From Capsicum annuum (Eukaryota > Streptophyta > Magnoliopsida > Solanales > Solanaceae), in assembly GCF_002878395.1 (NCBI RefSeq), contig NC_061114.1:143751167-143815166 (forward strand): a stretch of DNA of 64,000 bases. The letters run 5' to 3'. Below the pieces are notes generated by a model. The model saw only the letters and a list, made by a program, of their open reading frames with translations. It had not been told where the DNA came from and made no database searches. Of the stretch, positions 46,044-58,439 are shown piece by piece (within the stretch, counting starts at the first letter, position 1; every line of letters starts with the position of its first letter). The translations under genes were made by a program, and so were the position numbers.

Positions 46044-47343
46044 AAAATATGTTTGAGAGAATATTTAGGATGTTTGATCCACTAAAAATATGTCACAAAC
46101 ACTTATATTCAAATAATCTCCTACAGGGGTAGATACACAAATAGACATGGCAAGATACTCACTAATAGAATCAAAACACAAAGCAAAATATGCGGACACA
46201 TAAGAGAAAATTGATCTTTAAACAAATAGCACAGATGTAGATCTAAAACAAATGGGGATTATACTTATGCTCACAGTATCAGAAATATCTATTTTTGGTC
46301 AGTCGGGTATAGCATTGCACTGTCCATGACCACCAATTGGCTAAGTGTCCCCATGACCACCACCACAGGCTCCACTATCTCTGCCCATTGTACCTCTAGA
46401 AGAACCCCTACCTCTTATATCTGAATAAGAGTAACTCTAAAAACACGATGAAGGATAGTCCTTGGCCACATGGACAATCTCATCACATATATAACAAACT
46501 CTAAACTAGTCTTGGGAAGGGAACCGCTTGGAACCTTTCTAAGATGCTTAAGGAATAGACCCGTTATCCTTGCCTAATACCTTATACTTTGAAATGATAC
46601 CTCAAACACTACTATATGTGTCATGGCTCATAGAAGAGCAAGAGACATAGCAAGTCTAGCTAGCTGAGACCCATCTAGGGAGGTAACATAAACAAAGGCT
46701 GAACCACTAAACTTTGAATGCCATAATCAGATATAGGTGCAAAAGGAATAACACTTAGAGTTAGATGAGTACCAAAATAAAAAATAGGTATGAATAGATT
46801 ATCCATACTTATGAAAAGAGGAACACCATCAGTATACTGTAGCATATGCAGAGGCCTAATATTAAGAGCTGGGAGAATACCAAACAAACTCAAATGAGCA
46901 CCCTCCAAATGGGTTAATAGATGAAACAACAATTTCTCAAACACTGAGGTAGAAGAACTCAGTGAAACTGAAGTAGGACCTATACCGCAAACACTCTCAA
47001 CATGAGGCTTAGGGGAAAGTCCCCTAGAACTACTCTAGATAAGGCAGATCCACATGCCCATAAAATTTTGAGCTCATCCGCGACTTAAGAATTCCCCTTT
47101 AGATGAAATATCTGCATCTCTAGCCTCACGAGACCTAGTCGATACCACCTATGCATAAAATAGTGAAATTTGACTCTTAACATAAAGTATGAAATAACTT
47201 TGCATAATAAGGAACAAAATGAGGGAAATATCCTAAAGATATCCAATAGCCTCCTAAATATAGGTACAAATGTCTATTAACTGGTCTATGAGACTTTATT
47301 AGACATCCTATTCTTACATCATAGAGACCAATGAACCCAACTG
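46044..47343 (-). pseudogene. Del-like gag and protease remnant (copy B)
   Basis: Duplicate of 22348-23660. The protease part (46044-46290) has extra indels. The zinc-knuckle region (about 46440-46500) and the adjacent Gly/Arg-rich stretch remain recognisable on the minus strand. Short open pieces are at 46675-46944. RT and integrase are absent. Confidence 0.65.
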
Positions 47344-47357
47344 CTCTGATACCAATT
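47344..47357 (-). other. Primer binding site (copy B)
   Basis: The minus strand reads AATTGGTATCAGAG and continues CAG, the canonical initiator-tRNA-Met match, next to LTR end GGGTCATGACA. It shows the ancestral state of the mutated site at 23661. Confidence 0.9.
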
Positions 47358-50300
47358 TGTCATGACCCAAAATCTAAGGGTCATGATGGCACTTGTCGTG
47401 GCAAACCTTGACAAGTAATACTATATCCAAACTGATACACAATGGGAAAAACAATAATAATCTAAAGGAAAGGCTTCTAGAATGAAGCTAAACCATACAA
47501 TAATAAAACATATAGAAAAAACATAGTCAGTAATACCAAATCTGAAAACCTGGTCTCATAGTGTAAGAACTACTACTAAAATCTATGAATCAAATATTTA
47601 TGAATATACTATAGAAACAACTCTATATTTGAATACTAGTAAAGACATAATCCATACGATAAGATAGAAGTGGACTCCAAATGCATGAAAATCCAACTGC
47701 TACCTTGGGTAACTCTAAAGGCTCATGAATTAAACCATGTGACGTACTAAACTAGGACCTGCATTAAAAAGGAAAAGAGAGAGTGAGTATGGTCCACTTG
47801 TACTCAGTAGTTATCATAGACAGACCAAACAAGGAAGAAAATAAAGCATAAATAATATACATTAAGGGCATGTCACCTATAATAAAAAATATCCTATAAT
47901 GGTAGTCCATAATGCTTACAGTAATAGTTCTATAATATCCATATATAACACCGCAAAACATCACAAAGGAATACAACTATACATTTATACCACATATAAG
48001 CAAAGAAAAGAAAACAACATATACGAGAGCATCAAGTACAAATAAGGAAAGATAGAATAATGTACAAGTAATAAGTCAAAAAGAATATAATAGAACATAC
48101 AATCACATTACAAGCATAATAAATTAAATACAATAATAATGATGATGATAATGATCTAATGCATAAGGTTGTCGCGCATCATCCGAGACTATCACATATT
48201 TTCTGTATGCACCTATTGAGCTAAAGTTTCAAGATGTAGGACAAATGAGGCATTTGTCAATCTATATACAACTTAATATGTATAACTCATCTCTGTACAT
48301 CCCTTAGAGAAGGTCTATAACATCCAATATTCCCAGTGTTGCCAGAATTTTCAAATATTTCTAGAGTTTCAAATAGTTCCAATGTTTCCAGTATTTTCAG
48401 TATTTCTAAAATACATACATGACATAAGACACAAATCAAGTACAAAATACAACAAAAATAAGTATATAAACCATACAACAAATAACTGAATTAATGCATG
48501 TGGTTCTATGAGAATGTTGATGCATACAACCAACCGACCCTGAGAATACCCAATAACATATCAATATACCAATATGTGAGCCCAAATATCTGCTTAATAT
48601 ATCCAGCCATCCATGGAAACTAACATGATTCATAGGCCAATAGAGTTTGAACACATAAACATACATAATTGAAATCATCATAGGCTTTTTGTCCAATCAG
48701 ATATCATTATTTTCATGTATATATCAATATCACATAAAACCCCACACGGTCACATAACGAACATAATCTCCCAAAACCACCAAATACATCATATATTGTC
48801 CTCACACGAGCACAACACAATAAGATAAACATTTTTCAGGATTAGTTCCCACACCCTTAACATAATTTTATATTAACATTAAGTACCCAACCCAGTTTGA
48901 AATAAGTTAATCCATAACCTACCTTGAATACAAAAAAAAAATAGAACAAAAGCCTTCAATCCATAATCTTACTCCTCATGAATAGACTCAGAATCAACTA
49001 AAATATGGAAATATAGAAACTATGCATTAAAAGAAAGCTAATGATACCTGTATTACCTAGTTTCATATCAAGGTCAAAATGGACCTCCAAAATGAGTTTG
49101 GGAAAATTTCAAAAACGTGTTTTCCATATTTTTAGGAGTCTACGGCTTAAAACCCAAGAAAAAACAATTTAAAAATAAGGTCTAAATTAAGGAATAGCCA
49201 TTTTCAAGCTTTAGCTAGTAAAAATCCCTGATATCCATTTTAAAATCAAGAATTAAAGTTGTTTTGAGGATGAAATTTAGGAAAAAATTATAATTATGAG
49301 GTTCGAAACTCATCTAAGTGAAAAGGGTAGAAATTAGAGCTTAAATTTAAGAATTATATTTTTTTGGTCTTATAGAATCTCCGAATTCTATACTTGATTA
49401 AAGTTTAAAACAAGAACTAAAATGGTTGTTGTGGAGCTTACCCATACTTAGAAATGAAGGAAATAACTCAAAATCATGAAACCCTAGACTCCAAGTCTCC
49501 AAATGGTAAAAAATATCAAAAATCAGGTATTTATCTATCTAGGAGTTGCGATCGTAGACCAAGTGTCGTGATTACAGTACCTGACCTTTCAAGTGTATCA
49601 CAATTACAAATAAGTGTCACAATCATGACTTATTTTTGTAGGCTCCAATCGTAGTTGCAATAGGATCATCGCGATCACGGGTGCTCTAGCTGGGGACTTG
49701 GTGTATTTCAAGTCTCTACGGGCCCCTTGGGATTCATCTAAAATCTCATGAATGTAAACAAACTATGCTACCCTTTCAAAATATATACTCTAAACTCAAT
49801 GGCGATATCAAATTTTTGAAACAATTTTATTTTGCATAAAGTTGGCCCTGGAAATCCAAAATCAAAACTTTCTAAATCAAGGGTAAAAATTAGATTTAAA
49901 ATCCATAAAATTGTAAAAACCATGTTACTACCCTAAACTCAACATTTAGGATCTGCTGGAATAGCCCATTTTACCATTCATCGCATGGATTAAAAAAAGT
50001 TGATTGAAGTCAACTATAAGGCTCTCAAAGCCGCAAAAAGCCACAATATCAGATAAATCATATCGAAATACTCCAAGAACCATGCCATTCATCCCCAACC
50101 CTAAAAATACCACAATGCAACCATGGGGAGGGGTAAAATGGTTAAATCATACAAAAAGAAATATTTCACCTATTTTATCAAAATTCAGGTCTAGTGGGTG
50201 AAAACAAGAGGAAATCTATGGTAAGAATCATAAATAACCTTGAACCATAATAGTCTCAAATAACATTCTAATCACAGAACTATAGTAAAAGTATAAAATG

Positions 50301-50757
50301 TTCTTGAACTATAATTAGTGGATAATAACTAGAGGTGAAACACCAAGCTCGAAAAAATAATAGTGTATAGCAACAAAAGGTAAAATAAGCAAATATAGAA
50401 CCACTAAAATCCAAAACTAGAACCAAGAACAACTACCACAGCTTCCAGTAATAACCATAATCAACACCAGAGTACCCAAACCATAAGCATTGACTGATGT
50501 AGTACTCAAATCAAAACTCATAAGTAGCAAACCATAACTGTAATTGATGATTTTGTAAAAAGCAACCTTAACCATAAACCAAGGCTAGACTCCTTCAAGA
50601 ATTCATAATAATAGCAGTAGATCATACATCAGCTTAAGCCAAAATTAAAGTATATATAGATATAATCAAGGAATAGCTAGCGAAAGTCCAGGGTTTCAAA
50701 CTATCACTAGTCCATTTGTTTACTATGTTTGATCTTTAGATGATAAATTTATTAAAG
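47358..50757 (-). mobile_element. 5' LTR of the Del-like element (copy B)
   Basis: Duplicate of 23676-26956, with the island at 49549-49690 and a weakened TATA box next to it. A stretch near 49300-49350 (TTATGAGGTTCGAAACTC...) and one near 50235-50300 have no counterpart in copy A, so the two LTRs differ by several small indels. Confidence 0.7.
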
Positions 50758-50767
50758 GTTGCAAATT

Positions 50768-53343
50768 TAATTTATTGTTACTACTCTAAAAAGCTTTCAA
50801 ATTACTCTACATATGCATTCCTTACACAAAACTTTAGGTATGCCTCTTACTATCTCCTTTGATTGGTAAATTTCCTCCTTTATTTCTAGATTAGGGGAAA
50901 ATATAGGTGTAAATTTTTAACCTCTTGTGCTTTAATTCTAGTAATTTTTGTTTATAAGATATTCAAGTAGCACATATCTTGTGTTTAAATCATTATGGAA
51001 GTCTTGAGTACCTAAAATTATTCAAAATGATGGATAATTTCTATGCACACCAAGTATTTAAAATTTGCTTAAATGAAATTTTAAGAATTGTTCTTTGGTT
51101 ACTCATGAATTCTTAAGTGATTATGTGTTATAGTTCATGTTTCTTGGATTGTAAATCATGTGTTAAGATGTTTGTGTGAAAAAGTTTCAAAATCTGAGTT
51201 TGGGATTATTAGGGATGAACGACTACAAAAGTGGACCCTAGTCACTAAAACTAGACCTAATAAAGTATCCTAAGACCGCTAAAGCATCTCAGTACTGCAA
51301 AGTGTGGTCTAATAAAGTGCCACAAGACTGCTTTAGTAGTACCTAAGGCCTCTTTACAGGTATGAGCAAAAATTTACAAGCTATTGTTGGAGCCCAAATT
51401 TGATTCTTAATTCATTTCTTTAGATCTCCTCTATCACATAGCTTTATTTTTACATGTTAATCTTGAAAGTTCGTGTGTGTGTATTGACTTTAGGTTTTCA
51501 AAAAAAAATGGCTTAAAATGGAGCACCGACTTATGGGTGAAGTTAAAGATGGAGGAGAGTATGATTAGAATTATTTCCTCTCTTTTGAGGGCCAAGATAC
51601 ATTCTAGTCTCAACTAGCTAGTAATAAGTTATTCCCCAAGGAGGGGATTTTACTTGATCATGTCCTGAAACCTTCCCCCAGTTTTACCTTAGGTTGGAGA
51701 CTATCAGGCGGATCTTTTTCTCCCTTAAACCATGCAAAGCAAATAAAAATTGTGTGAGGGAGTTTTATACAAACCTCAAGGCCATTGATTTGAATAATCT
51801 GATATCCCAAATTTAAGAAAAGAAAATCAACATTGGGGCTGAGGTGGTCAATGGAATATATCAGTTTCCAAACCCTGGTCCTTCTTAATTCACAGTAATA
51901 GATTGAGCCCCAAGGAGTTGATTAGTTTTAAATGTTTGTCTGAGAAAGAATGTGCCTTGTTAGGTGACTTAGGTAGGGAACATAGCTAAGGACTTCACAA
52001 CTAAAGCCAAGAACTAGATATCTATTATCTGTAGTTGAGTGTCACCATGCAACAACACATTTACTATCCATTTGGTATGATTGAGCACAAATGGTCTCTT
52101 GTCTTTAACATTCTGGTAAATGTTGGTGACTTCGTCATCGGAAAGCTGTGGGAATTTAAGGTACTTGATGGCCTATTTCTTTTGTTTTTTTCATTGATCA
52201 CTGAATTTTGTAGATGGGTTGGAGTAGAAGAGTTCAAGGGAGAAAATTCTGTTGAACAACCATCGCCAATCTTTCCCCTAAAGAAGTGATGTGAAGGGAC
52301 TGCCACCAAAAGTAAGAAAAGAAAGATAGATTTTGGAAAGTCATCTCAGTTGGAGATTGATGTATGTAGGTCATCATCTATAGGGCCATTTGAGGTATTA
52401 ACTGATGAGTTGTATATGGTTCGAGAGTTGGTGTATAAAATGCTCATAGGGCTATGTGAGACATCTAAGAGGCCCACCACTTATGTCCCCCTAAGAGACT
52501 ATGACAGGTTCTTAGAAGATAAAATAGTGACAGGGGCTCATATTTTAAGGTTAGAAAATGCATACACTTACTTGGACAGGTCGCATCAAAAGTTAAGTGA
52601 GTATAAAGAGAAGATTTAGAGGAGAGAGAAAAAGAGGAAAAAATTCTCCACCTGGAAGTAGAAGGGTGTGATGGGTTTTTGCAAGGTGCTAAAGCCTAAA
52701 GACCCACTCTACTTTTCAAGGAAAGTAAAGGATGATGTTGTTTCTGCATAGTGGTCTAGGGATGATGATGTTGATGTTGAAGGTATGGATGATAAGGAGT
52801 ACGGCAATGATGAGAACTAGTGATGCAGATTCAAGGAGCCCCTTTATTTTTTATGCTTTGATGTTATGTAGTGAATACACTAAATTTCATTAACATGGTG
52901 GTGCCTTGTGTCAGATTTATTTTATGTTTTTGTTGGATATTTTAATGCTTTATTTTGTTATTTGTGTTCCATTTTGAGCTATTGTTTTATGTTTTCAAAT
53001 GTTATTATGCCCTTATTGGGCTTGGTTTTATTATGATTACATTGTGTGCCCTTGTCGGGATTGATTTTATTTGGATTTTGTTGGATTAGTCATTTATATT
53101 TAGTTTTCAATTCTAGATTAGTCTTTCTTTAGGAAGTTATTTTTGACGATCCTTTCCCTATGATAGATTGAGTGCTGATACTCTTAAGTAAAAATTATTA
53201 TTTTTGCATGTTAGTGTCTTTTGTGTAGGAGTGGTCTGATTACCCATAACATTGTTAATTAGAGTTAAAATCATAATTATTGTGAAGTCTGAGTAGCCAA
53301 TTGTTATGGTGAAATCTGTGTAGTCGTAGAATTATTTCCCTCT
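50768..53343 (+). mobile_element. Non-autonomous element body with plant transposon-protein remnant (copy B)
   Basis: Duplicate of 30531-33110, including the word island at 51225-51355 and the T-rich tail. It lacks everything corresponding to 26957-30530. Confidence 0.6.
51530..52619 (+). pseudogene. Putative plant transposon protein remnant (copy B)
   Basis: Same pieces as 31290-32390. The open part 52035-52289 carries LVNVGDFVIGKLWEF and LFLLFFSLITEFCRWVGVEEF, somewhat closer to the INVGxII...LITxLCRRAGV family pattern than copy A. The part 52350-52619 carries YVPLRDYDRFLEDKI and the coiled YLDRSHQKLSEYKEK. Stops between the pieces exclude function. Confidence 0.6.
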
Positions 53344-54137
53344 TGTAATACCCCGTGCTTTTCCTTGCTTAAAATTCGTTCCTAGAATGTTAAGAGTGGG
53401 CTTCAAAAATGATTAACCTTTATTTCATATGGAATTTTCCAGATTTAGACCTTTCATTATCTTGGAAATTGAATAAGCTTTCCATCAATACCAAATTCGC
53501 CCAAATTCGACACTTGGTGAAGAAGTTAGAGCATTTTTAGTAATATAGTGTCCCACCTGGGCACTCACCGCGTCGTAGTGGATGCCAAAATGGCAATCAT
53601 TATATTCCTGTGGACCTCCATGATATTGGTATATCTCGGAGAGTTCCAAATTCCCAATTGTCAATTTCCAATGGTGCAACGCGATAACACCACGTTACGC
53701 TAGAGTACAAATTCGCACGCGGCCTTTTTCTAGTAGCTTAACGTGATTTCACCGTATCGCGGTAAAGGTGTATTTTCTGTACTCTTGATCCATAATTTAA
53801 ATTCTTATGTCATAACTTTAATCCTAAGCATGTGAGATCTTAGAGCCAAGTGGAGCTAAGAATATTATATTTATTCAAAGTTTGGTGTCCAATTCTACAA
53901 GGGTCAACTTTGAAAGTGTATAAGTTTTGATGTATGTAGAATCCTCCTTCTCAATACCCATAAAATTTTGGATAAATTAATCAGCTTACTAACGATACCA
54001 ATTCTTCCTTAATTCGGTACCCGAACGAAATGTTACAGCCATTTTCGTATGAGGCAGTAAGCTGCCGTGATGGTACCGCATTGCGGCGAAGAGAAAAATC
54101 GGGATGCGGGTTACAAATTTTTATTTAAATGAATAAG
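53344..54137 (+). mobile_element. LTR starting TGTAATACCCC, cut by the gag-only element (copy B)
   Basis: Duplicate of 33111-33928. It contains both inverted conserved blocks (53463-53537 and about 53945-54045), the ACCGCGTCGTAGTGG island, and the CpG-decayed palindrome at 54064-54087. It ends at AATGAATAAG where TGTAACAGCCC begins. Confidence 0.75.
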
Positions 54138-56014
54138 TGTAACAGCCCAAAATCCCATCTCGAGACATCACACGATGCTTATGACCCCGAAGGACCACAA
54201 GCTAACCCTTTACTGATATTTGTACCTGTATACTGCATAATATCTGAAATAAATGCTAAAACTAGCCCTAAGGTTCAACACATCTATGAATACTCATAAT
54301 ACAGAAAACTTAGTACTACTACAACAACAACATCCATCTAAAAAGCCTCTAAACTGTTTGAACTATGTAGTTGATGGTACAAGTCCCCAATTAACTCCGT
54401 CAACTGAAAATAAATAAAGTCTGAAGAAATAATAGCAAATTGAGATTCATCCTCCAAAGAAGAGGACTCACAACTACTGTTGCTGACTGGGATTGAACTA
54501 CTGAGGATACTCTGAATCCTGTGTCTCTGAATCTATGGTGTCAAATAAAACACCATAGCACAAATACGTCAGTACAGGAATGTACTGAGTATGTAGATGG
54601 GGTAGGCTAGTGCAAAGGATCATGCATGTATAATATCTAAACTGAAGAATCATGAAGATTCCGCATGAGAACACATACATGAATGCACAGACCATGAATA
54701 GAATCATCAAAAATCTAGATACTGAAACTCAAATACCACTTTAATGCAGACTGAACTCACTACTAACACTGAGATAATAAATCATTGACTTATCTGATAC
54801 TGATAACTGAGGATCTAGATGTACTTATATCAAGGACTGAATTCTGAGCTTACTGCTTTTGACTGACAGAATTAGAGATCAACTTTTCTAACAGATTATT
54901 CTGGAAGTGATTATCAATGATAAGAAGTATGCTAATGTTCAAATATGACAACAAGAATACTCAATAGAAAAAAGAATCATAGATGGAGATCAAGCCTATC
55001 TGACGGGAGATCTGTAGATATGATAATAAGAATACTCAACATGGTTTGAGATTGAGATCAAGCCTCTCTGACGGGAGATCTCTAGTAATGATAATAAGTA
55101 TCTACATATGAGACCAGGCCTACATAACAGGATAGTCCATGAACCAATGGAACATCTGAGTTCCATACTGATATAGACGACAGTACTACGCAGTCCTATT
55201 TCTAAAGAGTGATACTGAAACTGCAATGGAGTAGTTACTTAACTGACATTCTACAACCTACCACAGGTAGGGTCTAACCTGTGACCCCAGCTGGAAGGGT
55301 ATCAATACCATGCCACGGGTAAAGACCTCTCTGTTCAAGCCTCTTTGATGGGATGACCCTCGCAGGAAGTTGGCCTGAGGCAATATGATAGTCAAACCTC
55401 TCTGACAGTGATAGCCTCTACTTATGAGAGACTCCTACATCTTGCATTGGCTACGCAGTTCTAGAGTTTAGGGATTTCTCCTAACGACTTGGCCTCTCTG
55501 ATGGGAGAACCGCTATCCCTTCCCTCGCTCGGTGCTTTCTTCTACTCCCAACTGAAAGACTCTGAACTGAATTCTCAACTGAACAAAACTGAACTGAGTC
55601 TATTACTGATCATGTTTCTCAAAAGATCTGACTGAGTTATGCTGAGATTACTTAGTTTCGTATCTGATGGAAAAGGTATCGAATCATGATATCTGACTGG
55701 CGATAGAGAGCTTGAATAGGTTACTCGAATCGCTACTGAGATTAGACTTGAATACTATTAGATCTGAGCTGATTATAGGAGTGAGGATAGATTACTAGTG
55801 ATACAGAGATTATAGAGATAACTAAGATTACTAAGCTTTATATAGTTCTGACTTGTCTGAGGATACAGAGTTTTATAGTTCACTGAGTTCTGAGAATCAT
55901 AGCTCGACTGGAGTTATTGAGAAACTGACACAAGCTCTAGAAAACAACTCTATTGTCGGGTATAAATACCTCCAGGACTCGATAGCATAAAAGTAAAGCA
56001 TAATCATTCATTCA

Positions 56015-56095
56015 TTCATCATCACAATCATCCATGTATCATTATAATCATTCATGCATCATTATAATCATTAAAGCATCTCCCCAATCATTAAC
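56015..56095. repeat. 20-bp tandem repeat in LTR
   Basis: ATCATTATAATCATTCATGC occurs about 56039-56058 and, with two or three changes, in the next unit and in both flanks, giving three to four units. Confidence 0.7.
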
Positions 56096-56976
56096 TTAAC
56101 TCTTCAAGTAATTAGGAATCACAAACGTCTATTCATCATCATAGTCGCCAAGGGGTCACTTTAAGCATCTCGGAATCATAATCATATAATAATGTAGGGG
56201 AAACCTGCTTCTAGATCGTACTATATTCACAAGGTTTTACCTCAGCTATTTCATACCTATATCAGTCTTGACATGTGTTTGGATATCACATATCTTGGGG
56301 AAACTTCTTACTATCATGTCACAACTTAATTGGGGATTTTATGCTCTCTTGGCATATTTCACTCACTAAGGCATTTTATCAAACACTAGGCATGCACGAG
56401 TTCACACTTATTTAGGAATTTCCTGCTACCATAGAATAATTCATTCATTTGGGCATTTTTATCAAACCTATGGGGGACATGCTTCACTTATTCAGCCATT
56501 TCTACACCCAAAAGTCATGAAAACATCACATAGAAAACAACTTCAAGAGGTTCTATTACAGTAGTTCCACATACTAGGGTCAAAGCTCATAAATTTTGTA
56601 GACAAACATAAATCAAAACTGCACAACACCTTGAACATCCATTTCAACTCATACAAATCATTAACAACTCATAAACATAAAAATATTTTACTTTTTAAAA
56701 AGGGTTCTTGAGCTTCTTGGATGAGGGGACAAAGAATCAATATCTACATACCTTAACCTTTGAAGTCGGATGAATTCCAATGCTTGAGACTCTATCCGCA
56801 CTTGTAATAAATGATTCTCGAAGCCCACACTATGAGTAACTTTGTTCTTGAAGAAATCTTGAAGATTTATGGATGATTTTTGGAAGATTAGGGTTCTTGA
56901 ATTGAAACCCTAGATATTCTCTCTTTAGAAAATTAGAAGAGAAATGGAGAAATTAGGGTCTGAATGAGGGTTACTC

Positions 56977-56986
56977 ATATTTATAG
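56977..56986 (-). promoter_or_regulatory. LTR TATA box of the gag-only element
   Basis: CTATAAATAT on the minus strand lies downstream of the island at 57055-57295, followed by a leader with GACCCTAATTTCTCC and ATCTAGGGTTTC. Confidence 0.75.
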
Positions 56987-57054
56987 AGGGTCAAAAAAGT
57001 GAGAAATGACCAAAATACCCTTGCAAAAATGCCCTTAAATTGCTGGAAAAATAT

Positions 57055-57295
57055 TCTAGACGACATCCATGACAGACCGTCAAGTTGGTGATAGGCTGTC
57101 ACGAATGTGATAAAAAAAAGAAAAATATTAAGTTTCTGGTTAAGGATGACGACATTGGTGATAGGCCATCATGGGCGTGACAGCTTATCACAAAATGTCA
57201 TCATTGGGGTTCGAAATCAACCCAGGGCTGACGACATTGGTGATAGGCCATCACGGGCGTGATAGCTTATCACGAATGTCATCACCAGTTTCCCA
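57055..57295. repeat. Inverted-repeat island in U3 (two 54-55 bp hairpins)
   Basis: Two units start at 57148 and 57230 (82 bp apart). Each has arms like GACGACATTGGTGATAGGC and GCTTATCACGAATGTCATC around a centre with (A/C)GGGCGT. A looser third unit is at about 57060-57112. The arms of the 57230-57283 unit match at 19 of 23 positions. Confidence 0.85.
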
Positions 57296-57319
57296 TCCAT
57301 ACATGCTGGAGTAAAATAG

Positions 57320-57381
57320 GCATAACTCTTGTCTCCGATATTGGTTTTTATGAAATTGGTATAGTTGGAAAGATAATTCAA
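57320..57381 (+). promoter_or_regulatory. Conserved LTR U3 block in the gag-only element
   Basis: GCATAACTCTTGTCTCCGATA, TTGGTTTTTATG, AAATTGGTATAGTTGGAAAG, ATAATTCAAAGAG, directly beside the hairpin island on its far-upstream side. Confidence 0.65.
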
Positions 57382-57676
57382 AGAGCTTTCGTTTGATATA
57401 TAGTAGGTCCTCTAATTCGGTATATGCAAGGAGTTATGGTCGATTGAAGTTGACCTAAATTTGACGGTCACTAAAACTTGAACGATAGAAAAGCTTTCAA
57501 CTCATCCATAAGTCAGGGGACCTCTATGATATTAATTCATGCTCAAATAGATTCCCACACGATTTAAAGTATTTCATACTTGGGGGGATATTTCTGAAAC
57601 ATTTTGACTCGAATTTTTGCTTTACCAAATACGCTCTAACGCTCAGACTGAAAGAGGATTTTGTGGGGCATTATAT

Positions 57677-57690
57677 TATCTCCCCCTTGA
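57677..57690 (-). other. Polypurine tract
   Basis: The minus strand reads TCAAGGGGGAGATA just before the LTR start TATAATGCCCC. It fixes element orientation. Confidence 0.85.
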
Positions 57691-58439
57691 GAACATTCGT
57701 CCTTGAATGTCGCTTGATAGACTGAGAATATGGATCAACATAACTTACTCAAGAATGGAAACATCTCAGACCAGGACTACGGAACTGGAGTGATTGAGAT
57801 ATAGAGTTCTCACACTGGGCATGCCTATCTGATGCATGGAATACTCGACTAATGATACTTATAGCTGAATTCTCATAATACACATGCATATCTGATTCCT
57901 GGGCTCATAACTAGGATGATCTCAGGAATACACGACTGAACACACACTGATAAGCTAAACTCTTTCTACTAAATGCGCATATCAAATGCATGAATGTCCA
58001 GCTAAGCTGACTTTTGAAAGTACGATCGACAATGCAATGACAACTGATGCTAACTCCATAAAGAAAATATGAACATGCATCGGGATGAATGTAATGGCAT
58101 AGACCATCATAATACTATGGGGTATCTCCCCCGTAGGACTCTATGTCCCTCTAAACACACTTCGCTGAATTAATGGAGCAGTGCGCGGGGCACCTACAAA
58201 CTGGGTCACAATTGACCAATCAAGATCTAAAACTTATGCATGACTCATACTAACATATAATCTCATAATGTGAGCAAGGGATCTAACAATGCATATCATA
58301 AAGATAAAGGGCTCATAACATACCTAGGCCTATTTCAGGGAATCCTTCCCGATCAAGGCGAGCCTGAAATGCATGAAGTCTACCTCTTTGAGTCAGCACT
58401 CTACATTCTCACATTTTATGAACTATCTTTCCACAACTA

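Larger units (their letters stand above)
34626..54137 (+). repeat. Tandem duplication, copy B
   Basis: Duplicate of 16340-33928. It begins inside an LTR at about 34625 (homologous to about 16335), directly after copy A's downstream LTR, so the join is head to tail. It is interrupted by solo LTRs at 34743-37266 and 42600-45378 and a SINE tail at 45471-45516, all absent from copy A. It lacks the counterpart of 26957-30530 (join near 50758). The right end is cut at 54137 by the gag-only element. Confidence 0.9.
54138..57675 (-). mobile_element. 3' LTR of the gag-only element
   Basis: TGTAACAGCCC...GGGGCATTATA on the plus strand, 3538 bp; one terminal base pair has mutated. It contains repeated AAGCCT(A/C)TCTGACGGGAGATC-type words (54986, 55060, and looser ones near 55340, 55395 and 55490), a 20-bp ATCATTATAATCATTCATGC repeat (about 56015-56095), a TATA box, a hairpin island and the conserved block. 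Confidence 0.85.
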
